From: JBFHES01 sp041584015
Lineage (GTDB): Bacteria > Bacteroidota > Bacteroidia > Bacteroidales > M50B96
Assembly: GCA_041584015.1 (NCBI GenBank)
Contig: JBFHES010000060.1
Location: forward strand, 1-19,041
DNA: 19,041 nt
Reading direction: 5' to 3'
Shown here one piece after another: positions 6,256-13,190 of the stretch (position 1 is the first letter of the stretch; each line of letters opens with the position of its first letter). The position numbers and the translations under genes are program-made. Below the pieces are notes generated by a model that saw nothing but the letters and a program-made list of their open reading frames with translations, was not told the DNA's origin and did not search any database.

Positions 6256-8418
6256 ATGAATTTATTTGAAAACTCACGGAAGAAAAAACTCACGGAAGAA
6301 ATAAGGAAGCTAGAAGCTGAGAAAGCACTGCTAGCGAAGGAGAATCAAGAGTTAAAAGCTACTGTTGATTCTATAGAACAATCGAGAAATAATTATCTGA
6401 ACTTCTTTCAAAAAAACATTTCTGGTGTTTATCGCACTTCGCTGGATGGGCAGCTGCTGGATTGCAATGATGCTTTTATTAAGATGTTAGCCTATGAAAA
6501 TATAGATGAATTAAAGGGAATAGTTAATACGAAACTTTACCAGAACAAGGAGTTGCGATTACAATTAATTCAAAAACTAGAGACGGAACAAACGCTTGTT
6601 AACGTTGAGATTGATTTGATACAAAAGGATGGCAGCATTATTCATTGTATTGAAAATCTTGTTGGAATATTTGACGAAGATAGTCAGTTACACCAAATTC
6701 AGGGTTACTTACTAAACAGAACTGAAGAGCGAAAAACGCTAAACAAACTCAGTGAAAGTGAGCAAAGGTATCGGCAGATGTTTGAATCTAATCAAGCCAT
6801 TAAACTCATTATAGATCCTGAATCGGGTAAAATAATAGAAGCCAATAATGCAGCACTTAAGTTTTATGGTTACAGCAAAAAGCTCATCACTTCGATGTTC
6901 ATTTCTGAAATCAATCAAGCAAGTGATGAGGAAATTCAAGAAGAAATGGCACGTGCAAAAGAAGAAAATAGAAATCACTTTTATTTTAAGCACAAAACAT
7001 CAACAAATGAAATTAGAAATGTAGAGGTTTATTCCGGTCCCATCTATTTAAACAACCAACCCCTGCTTTATTCAATAATCCACGACATTAGCAACAGAAG
7101 CCAAATTGAGCAAGCCTTGCAAGAAAGCGATGAACGATATGAGGAACTTGTAAAAATGCTACCCGAAGCGGTATTCGAAACAGACAGCCACCTAAACATT
7201 ACCTTTGTTAATGAGCGAACTCTGGAAATGACCAATTATACCACTGATGATGTCAAGCTAGGACTGAATGGTATTAATCTAATCGCTCCGGAAGACAGGA
7301 CGAAAGCCTTACGTTTCTTTAGTGATCGCTCCAATGGTATAGATAAAGGACCAACGGAATATCAAGCAGTAAAAAAGGATGGAACCCCATTCCGGATAGT
7401 GATTAATGCCAGCTCCATTTTTAAGGATGATGTATTTTGCGGATTACGCGGAATCATTATTGACGTTACGGAACGAAAACTAAATGAAGCTAAACGGATT
7501 GAAAGCGAAGAGAAATACCGCAGTTTGTATACCTCAGCCAACGATGCAATATTTTTAATGCAAGACGGAATATTCAAATCTTGTAATCCGAAAACGCTCG
7601 AGATCTATCAATGTAAGAAGAGTGAAATACTAGAGCACTCACCGGCGGAGTTCTCTCCTGAATTTCAACCCTGTGGCAACTTATCGTCCGAACTCTCAAA
7701 AGAAAAAATAAGTCTTGCGATAAACGGCGAGCCGCAATTTTTTGAATGGGTACATTTACATAAGAATGGAACACCCTTTAATGCAGAGGTATCATTAAAC
7801 AGACTGGTGTTACGCAACGGAGTATATGTACAAGCCATTGTACGAGAAATTACCACCCGCAAAAAGAATGAAGAAAAAATCAAGCGCTTCAGTACAATTT
7901 TAGAAGACTCCTTAAATGAGATCTACCTATTTGAACCCGACACATTGTTTTTCAAACAGGCCAACCACGCGGCACAAATAAACCTGGGCTATACAAACGA
8001 TGAGCTATTAAAAATGTGCGCACTGGATATCAAACCCCTGTTCACCCCCACTAGTTTCAATGAACTAATTATGCCACTCATTAATGGAAGCAAAAATAAG
8101 ATTGTATTTGAAACCCTTCACAGAAGAAAAGACCAAACCGAATACGAGGTTGAAGTTCACTTGCAATATTTTAAGTACCAGCACGAGTCGCTTTTTGCTG
8201 CAATTGCTCTAGACATCTCAGAACGAAAAAGTGCCGAGAAAAATCTTAAAGAACACCAATCTCATCTGGAGGAACTGGTAAAAGAAAGAACATCTAAAAT
8301 TGAAAATCAGTACAAAGAACTGCAGCGATACAACGGTATTTTTGAAGGTAGAGAGTTTCGAATAAAGGAGTTGCGCGATAAAGTGAAAGAACTAGAGGAC
8401 AGACTGAAAAAAAATTAA
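6256..8418 (+). CDS. Multi-PAS soluble signalling protein with coiled-coil tail and no output domain
   Basis: This 720-residue protein has no signal peptide or TM segment, so it is probably cytoplasmic. A coiled coil (about 9-45) is followed by about five PAS folds at roughly 47-160, 170-285, 293-408, 418-538 and 546-660. Most end with the PAS/PAC-type ending (such as DISNRS, DVTERK, EITTRK, DISERK). The final helix (about 665-720) is a coiled coil whose end nearly repeats that of the PAS protein at 334-1074 (GREFRIKELR shared). No kinase, GGDEF, EAL, HTH or phosphatase domain is present, so it must pass its signal by protein contact. PAS domains bind haem, flavin or small molecules, but no ligand can be read from this sequence. 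It lies 219 bases downstream of cheR on the same strand, so a joint function with CheR is possible but not shown. Confidence 0.85.
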   Translation: MNLFENSRKKKLTEEIRKLEAEKALLAKENQELKATVDSIEQSRNNYLNFFQKNISGVYRTSLDGQLLDCNDAFIKMLAYENIDELKGIVNTKLYQNKELRLQLIQKLETEQTLVNVEIDLIQKDGSIIHCIENLVGIFDEDSQLHQIQGYLLNRTEERKTLNKLSESEQRYRQMFESNQAIKLIIDPESGKIIEANNAALKFYGYSKKLITSMFISEINQASDEEIQEEMARAKEENRNHFYFKHKTSTNEIRNVEVYSGPIYLNNQPLLYSIIHDISNRSQIEQALQESDERYEELVKMLPEAVFETDSHLNITFVNERTLEMTNYTTDDVKLGLNGINLIAPEDRTKALRFFSDRSNGIDKGPTEYQAVKKDGTPFRIVINASSIFKDDVFCGLRGIIIDVTERKLNEAKRIESEEKYRSLYTSANDAIFLMQDGIFKSCNPKTLEIYQCKKSEILEHSPAEFSPEFQPCGNLSSELSKEKISLAINGEPQFFEWVHLHKNGTPFNAEVSLNRLVLRNGVYVQAIVREITTRKKNEEKIKRFSTILEDSLNEIYLFEPDTLFFKQANHAAQINLGYTNDELLKMCALDIKPLFTPTSFNELIMPLINGSKNKIVFETLHRRKDQTEYEVEVHLQYFKYQHESLFAAIALDISERKSAEKNLKEHQSHLEELVKERTSKIENQYKELQRYNGIFEGREFRIKELRDKVKELEDRLKKN

Positions 8419-8430
8419 ACCATGCATGGA

Positions 8431-8448
8431 TAATTTTGCCTATGTTTG
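8431..8448 (+). promoter_or_regulatory. Two adjacent -7-like elements upstream of the PorP/SprF-like gene
   Basis: TAATTTTG (8431-8438) and TATGTTTG (8441-8448) both match TAnnTTTG and lie 55-72 bases before the ATG at 8503. No clear -33 TTG accompanies either, so which one is used, if any, is uncertain. Confidence 0.4.
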
Positions 8449-8502
8449 AATTTAAGAATCTCGATCTTAGTAATGCAAGGTCTTACTAATCAACTATTGA
8501 CT

Positions 8503-9474
8503 ATGAAATCAAAAATTCTGCTTCTCACCTTACTTTCATTCTTATTCTTTCACGGCCAGGCACAAAATAACAACTTTCTTTTTCACCAGGAACTGTTGTT
8601 TCATAATCCGGCAAGTATTAGCACCATAGAATATATTCAGCTTTCAGCCAACTTATACACACAACCTTACGATGAAACACTTAACGATGAAAGTTTGGCC
8701 ATTCTCCTGCCCTTCAAGAAAATAAACTCAGTGTTCGGCTTATCATATGATCGTTTTAGGTACCAACATCCATTTGACTCTTTTGAAGGTAGAACTATGC
8801 AAGACATGAGTATTTATTATAGCTACAAACACAATTTTAAGAGTAACTGGTCATTGGCTTTTGGGGCAGAACTATCGCTTCACAAAATGCATCTAAGCGA
8901 AAAAACCAAACTGTTTGATATTGAAGGTAATCACATCTACATCGATCGTGATTTAAGCCTTAATGATCTGGATATTGGCATATGGTTAACACATAAGCAA
9001 TTCCAGCTTGGCCTTACGAATAGGCATGTAAATAGTGCTTCTGATCTTATTATCGACAACGCAGGTTCTGTTTATGAAGATTATAAATTGCTTAACGAGT
9101 TGAATGCAATTTTAATGTATGAATTACATTTTGGCCAAAATAGAATTATCAATAATTATTTAATGATCCAAGGTCTTGCATCATCAGAGGAACATATCGT
9201 GCTATTAATGAACAATTCTTACAAGCTTAATAAAAGCATTAGTCTGGGCGTTAGCACCAGATATGACATTAGACCAAATCAATTGGGCGGCTTGGTACTT
9301 TCACCAACTTTTGCTTATCATCCGGGTAAGAAACTAAGTATTTCTCTGGCAGCAATTCCATGGTGGGATTCTTATCATAAATACAAGATTACCTCCCCAT
9401 GGATCCATCTTTCAGCCACATACACATTCATACCTAAGCAGCCAAAAACGACCGAAGCAAATCCCAACGAATAA
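8503..9474 (+). CDS. PorP/SprF-family outer-membrane protein
   Basis: With the ATG at 8503 the product is 323 residues and opens with a clean Sec signal peptide (hydrophobic core about 4-16, likely cleavage after GQA). The mature protein starts with FHQELLFHNPAS, which fits the N-terminal sequence common in PorP/SprF proteins of the type IX secretion/gliding machinery. Alternating beta strands rich in aromatic and polar residues run to the end, as expected for an outer-membrane barrel. An in-frame TTG at 8446 would place 19 extra residues ahead of the signal peptide, so it was rejected. PorP/SprF genes often accompany a large adhesin or gliding gene. None is seen here, so this may be a stand-alone paralogue, and its function is uncertain. 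Confidence 0.75.
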   Translation: MKSKILLLTLLSFLFFHGQAQNNNFLFHQELLFHNPASISTIEYIQLSANLYTQPYDETLNDESLAILLPFKKINSVFGLSYDRFRYQHPFDSFEGRTMQDMSIYYSYKHNFKSNWSLAFGAELSLHKMHLSEKTKLFDIEGNHIYIDRDLSLNDLDIGIWLTHKQFQLGLTNRHVNSASDLIIDNAGSVYEDYKLLNELNAILMYELHFGQNRIINNYLMIQGLASSEEHIVLLMNNSYKLNKSISLGVSTRYDIRPNQLGGLVLSPTFAYHPGKKLSISLAAIPWWDSYHKYKITSPWIHLSATYTFIPKQPKTTEANPNE

Positions 9475-9563
9475 TTAAGGATTTTCAACTTAGAACTCAA
9501 ATAATCGCTAGTAAACTTCATAAAAAATTAAGATTCGTTCATCGGTTAATCGGCTATTCCTAT

Positions 9564-9571
9564 TATCTTTC
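9564..9571 (+). promoter_or_regulatory. Candidate -7 element (TATCTTTC) for pyruvate kinase
   Basis: TATCTTTC differs from TAnnTTTG in the last base and lies 24 bases before the ATG at 9596. The -33 region is not convincing. Confidence 0.35.
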
Positions 9572-9595
9572 AGCTTGAATTAAACTAAGAGCATT

Positions 9596-11014
9596 ATGAA
9601 GAAGACAAAAATAGTTGCAACCATCTCCGATAAGAATTGCACCAAAGCGTTTATTCAAGATTTATTTGATAATGGTTTAAACGTCGTCCGGCTTAATACT
9701 GCTCACCAATCCACTGCAGATGCGCTAAAGGTTATAAATATTGTCAGACAGGTTTCTAGCAAGATTGCCATAATGATTGACACCAAAGGACCTGAAATTA
9801 GAACCACAGATTGCGGTGATGGCATTTCGTTTAACAAAGGCGATGAAGTATGCATAACAGGCAAACCAGGAGAAAAATCTACAAATGAGATAATCTATGT
9901 CAATTATGCCGGTTTTGTTGATGAAGTATCGGAAGGAAGTCAGATATTAATTGACGATGGTTATATTATCCTAACTATAATTGAAAAAACAACATCAGCG
10001 GTTAAATGTAGATTTGAGACCAATGCATTGGTGCAAAGCCGAAAAAGCGTTAATGTTCCAAATACAAGTTTCAACCTTCCATCCATTAGTGCCAAGGACA
10101 AGGACTTTATTCATTTTGCAATTGAACAGGATCTAGATTTTGTAGCCCATAGTTTTGTAAGAGATAAGCAAGATGCAATGGCGGTGCAGGCCATTCTGGA
10201 CGAAGCTGGCAGTGACATGAAAATTATTGCAAAAATTGAAAACCAACAGGGGGTTGATAATATTGATGAAATTCTTGATCACACCTATGCTATAATGGTG
10301 GCGCGTGGCGATTTAAGCGTAGAAATACCCTATGAGAAAACCCCTGGAGTCCAAAAGGAACTGATATTAAAATGCATCGCAAGACGTAAGCCAGTGATCA
10401 TTGCCACACAAATGTTACACTCAATGATTCACAATCCACGACCAACACGTGCTGAAGTAAGTGATATAGCAGGTGCAGTTTATAGCCAGGCCGATGCCTT
10501 GATGTTAAGCGGCGAAACTGCTTTTGGGAAATACCCTGTTGAAGCCATAGCAGCCATGTCGAAAATTGCAGCTGAGGTTGAAAAAAGCAAGGAGCAGTTT
10601 CTTGACATCAACACCGTGGTACTGCATTGCGAGGTTTCTGCCTTCCTAACAAAAGCAGCTGTTGAAGCTTCCGTTAATCTAAACGTAAGTGCAATTATTG
10701 CCGATACCATATCCGGTAGAACCGTGCGCAATTTATCTGGTTATCGCGGACAAAAGCCCGTTTATGCCGTTTGCTACTCAACACGCACCATGCGCGAACT
10801 CGCCCTTAGCTATGGAGCATATCCGTATCACATGGAGCGCAAACCAACATCACATGAGTTTATTCGGGAAATATTGGAACAACTCCTAAAAGAGAAAAAA
10901 CTAAGTTATAGTGAGATGGTAGTGGTAATTGCCGGAAATTTCGGTGTTCATCATGGAGCAAGTTATATTGAAGCGGGAACAATTGGCAATTTGCTTGAAT
11001 CTGCTGAAGAATAA
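9596..11014 (+). CDS. pyk: Pyruvate kinase
   Basis: This enzyme makes pyruvate and ATP from phosphoenolpyruvate and ADP, the last step of glycolysis. The 472-residue length is normal. The N-terminal RLNTAH (about 32-37) stands where many species have RxNFSHG. The pyruvate kinase signature IAKIENQQGVDNIDEI (about 211-226) carries the catalytic Lys213. MVARGDLSVE (about 234-243), ATQMLHSM (about 270-277), RPTRAEVSD (about 282-290) and MLSGETA (about 303-309) follow in order. The C-terminal domain (about 345-472) is complete and ends in the short HHGASYIEAGTIGNLLE stretch. It is flanked by its own promoter-like element and by the separate promoter of the metal-efflux operon, so it is probably transcribed alone. 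The identification is secure; allosteric regulation cannot be read off. Confidence 0.97.
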   Translation: MKKTKIVATISDKNCTKAFIQDLFDNGLNVVRLNTAHQSTADALKVINIVRQVSSKIAIMIDTKGPEIRTTDCGDGISFNKGDEVCITGKPGEKSTNEIIYVNYAGFVDEVSEGSQILIDDGYIILTIIEKTTSAVKCRFETNALVQSRKSVNVPNTSFNLPSISAKDKDFIHFAIEQDLDFVAHSFVRDKQDAMAVQAILDEAGSDMKIIAKIENQQGVDNIDEILDHTYAIMVARGDLSVEIPYEKTPGVQKELILKCIARRKPVIIATQMLHSMIHNPRPTRAEVSDIAGAVYSQADALMLSGETAFGKYPVEAIAAMSKIAAEVEKSKEQFLDINTVVLHCEVSAFLTKAAVEASVNLNVSAIIADTISGRTVRNLSGYRGQKPVYAVCYSTRTMRELALSYGAYPYHMERKPTSHEFIREILEQLLKEKKLSYSEMVVVIAGNFGVHHGASYIEAGTIGNLLESAEE

Positions 11015-11062
11015 ATGATTGGTGATTCGTGTTTCAAACCTTCATAAATATTGTTAAAAGTC

Positions 11063-11092
11063 TTGAAGAGCTAACACTTAACACTATCTTTG
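11063..11092 (+). promoter_or_regulatory. Near-consensus promoter of the metal-efflux operon
   Basis: TTG at 11063-11065, a 19-base spacer, and TATCTTTG at 11085-11092 make the best Bacteroidota-type promoter in the window (TTG-N19-TAnnTTTG). The ATG at 11111 follows 18 bases downstream, so the leader is very short. No operator or riboswitch is obvious. Confidence 0.7.
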
Positions 11093-11110
11093 CAGGGTAG
11101 TCAGTATAAA

Positions 11111-11572
11111 ATGAAGAAAAAAATAGCCATACTATTTACCTTGTTTGCCAGCATTGTTTGGGTATTCTCGGCTGTTTTACCTCATCATCATCATGATGAT
11201 AGTATTTGTATTGAGACAACCCACTGCAACCACGATAACGAAGAAACTCACGACCATAGTGATGACCATGGACATCATGAGCATGAAGGACACCATGATC
11301 ATGAAGGACACCATGATCATGAAGGGCAAAGTGCTCTGGATCATTGTGTGCTAGATATGGAGGTTATTCTGCCTCACTCAGACAGACATGGAATTTTCGA
11401 GCCAAGCGCAATCGACAAGGCCTATAATGGCATAGAAGCAATCTGTTTGCGTGATAATGTTGTTGAACCTACAGTTACCAAGGCCGCCAAACGGACGGTC
11501 CATCAATCCATAAATTTCAAAAGCTACCTTGGCACCACCGGGCATAGCCATCGTGGTCCACCTACCGTTTAA
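11111..11572 (+). CDS. Exported His-rich putative metal-binding protein
   Basis: This 153-residue protein starts with a hydrophobic segment (about 5-23), which is either a signal peptide or an N-terminal anchor. It is followed at once by HHHH (25-28) and a stretch rich in His, Asp and Glu (about 38-72). Cys33, Cys39 and Cys79 add possible thiolate ligands. The repeating HEGHHD unit comes from an 18-bp tandem DNA repeat (11282-11325). The C-terminal 70 residues have no recognisable fold. A short His-rich protein at the head of a heavy-metal RND operon suggests periplasmic metal capture or buffering, for Zn, Cu, Co or Ni; this is inference. I cannot assign a named family with confidence. The ATG at 11111 is preferred to the in-frame TTG at 11090, which lies inside the promoter. 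Confidence 0.75.
   Translation: MKKKIAILFTLFASIVWVFSAVLPHHHHDDSICIETTHCNHDNEETHDHSDDHGHHEHEGHHDHEGHHDHEGQSALDHCVLDMEVILPHSDRHGIFEPSAIDKAYNGIEAICLRDNVVEPTVTKAAKRTVHQSINFKSYLGTTGHSHRGPPTV
11282..11325 (+). repeat. 18-bp in-frame tandem repeat coding for His-rich units
   Basis: The 18-base unit CATGAAGGACACCATGAT occurs twice without mismatch (11282-11299, 11300-11317), with the first eight bases repeated again at 11318-11325. Each copy adds six residues (HEGHHD). A multiple of three lets the array grow or shrink without breaking the frame. Confidence 0.9.
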
Positions 11573-11663
11573 ATTTTTCAATTACTGATATAACATGCTT
11601 CTCACGACTCATCAATGTTGGAGTACATTGTTATCAACAATTTTCAAATTTAAACATGACAAA

Positions 11664-13178
11664 ATGAAATACCTATTTTATATTGTTATTGTCATAACAG
11701 CAATTTCATGTGGCAATAGCACCAACCAACACAATCACAGCGCCGATATACACCAGCACGAAGGAGGACATTCGCACACAACACAATTTACAGCATACAG
11801 CAAACATTATGAAGTTTTTGCAGACGCGGATGTTTTCATCCTGGGCGAGAGCGCAACTGTTCTATCACACATATCCAGTCTACCAGAGCTCAACCCATTA
11901 AGCAATGGTTCAGTTACAATTAAACTTACTGTCGATGGAGAAACTGTAAAACATACCTTACACAAACCTACCAGAAAAGGTATCTATAAATTTAAACTCA
12001 CCCCAACCAAAGCCGGTAAAGGTAAACTTGTATACAGCATTGCTACCGATATGAAAAAACGCGAAATAGTAGTGCCGGATATAAACGTTTTTGCTGATCA
12101 TAGCACTGCACACGCAGCAGAAGCTCCAGAGGTTTCAAAAACAAATACGGTTGTTTTTACCAAAGAGCAATCATGGAAAATTGATTTCAGAACAGCTAAT
12201 CCAAAAATCAGCAAATTCGGGCAGGTAATTAAAACAACCGCACAAATTCAAAGTGCTCAGGACGATGAAATAGTTGTATCAGCAAAAACAAATGGCATTG
12301 TACAACTTGGTTCACAAAACGTTCTTGAGGGATTTCTGGTAACAACCGGACAAACACTATTCAATATTTCAGGAAGTGGTTTTGCACAAGATAATTTATC
12401 AGTACAATATCTTGAAGCTAAGAACAATTACGAAATTGCAAAAACAGAATACGAGCGTCACAAAGTACTAGCAGAAGACAAGATTGTGTCTGTGGAAAAT
12501 CTGCAGATAACTAAAAATCATTATGAAAATGCAAAAGTACAATTCGAGAACCTAAAAAAGAATTTCAGCTTAAAAGGTCAGAATGGTACAAGCCCTATGG
12601 ATGGTTACATTAAACAATTGCATGTAAAAAACGGCGAATATGTTGCCGCAGGTCAAGCGATTGTTTCCATCACAAGAAATAAAAACCTACTGTTACAAGC
12701 AGACGTTCAGCAAAAGTACGCATCCATACTTAGTACGATAGATGACGCCAACATTCACACCGTACATAATAATAAAACATACACCTTAGCCGAACTGAAT
12801 GGAGCAATATTGTCGTACGGAAGAAACACCAACGCAGACAACTACCTTATTCCTATTGCACTCCAAATAGAAAACACTGGAGATTTCTTTCCAGGTGAAT
12901 TTGTAGAAGTTTACCTTAAAACAGTTTCATCAGCCCATGCACTTACAGTTCCTAACTCGGCACTTATCGAAGAGCAGGGCTTCTTTTTTGTATATGCGCA
13001 AATTACGCCGGAGCTATTTGAGAAACGAGAGATTAAACTTGGTGCTACCGATGGTTTCCGAACAGAGATCACGCAAGGCATTAGCGCGAATGAGCGAATA
13101 GTTACCAAAGGAGCAATCCTAATAAAGCTGGCACAAGCAACCGGAGCACTTGATCCTCACGCAGGTCATGTTCACTAA
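11664..13178 (+). CDS. Heavy-metal RND efflux periplasmic adaptor lipoprotein (CusB/CzcB-like)
   Basis: This is the membrane-fusion subunit that links the inner-membrane RND pump to the outer-membrane channel. With the ATG at 11664 it is 504 residues and has a lipoprotein signal with Cys16 in a lipobox (AISC). A His-rich stretch follows (about 20-38: HNHSADIHQHEGGHSH), a likely metal-binding tether. Residues about 40-130 form an extra beta-rich domain before the adaptor proper. The barrel-sandwich, helical hairpin and beta-barrel regions follow from about 145. The hairpin contains paired heptad helices (about 245-300), and GYIKQLHVKNGEYVAAGQ marks the lipoyl-like part. It lies 12 bases upstream of the permease. 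An in-frame TTG at 11595 was rejected because it lacks the lipoprotein signal. The metal is not specified by the sequence. Confidence 0.9.
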   Translation: MKYLFYIVIVITAISCGNSTNQHNHSADIHQHEGGHSHTTQFTAYSKHYEVFADADVFILGESATVLSHISSLPELNPLSNGSVTIKLTVDGETVKHTLHKPTRKGIYKFKLTPTKAGKGKLVYSIATDMKKREIVVPDINVFADHSTAHAAEAPEVSKTNTVVFTKEQSWKIDFRTANPKISKFGQVIKTTAQIQSAQDDEIVVSAKTNGIVQLGSQNVLEGFLVTTGQTLFNISGSGFAQDNLSVQYLEAKNNYEIAKTEYERHKVLAEDKIVSVENLQITKNHYENAKVQFENLKKNFSLKGQNGTSPMDGYIKQLHVKNGEYVAAGQAIVSITRNKNLLLQADVQQKYASILSTIDDANIHTVHNNKTYTLAELNGAILSYGRNTNADNYLIPIALQIENTGDFFPGEFVEVYLKTVSSAHALTVPNSALIEEQGFFFVYAQITPELFEKREIKLGATDGFRTEITQGISANERIVTKGAILIKLAQATGALDPHAGHVH

Positions 13179-13190
13179 AATTTAAATGTT

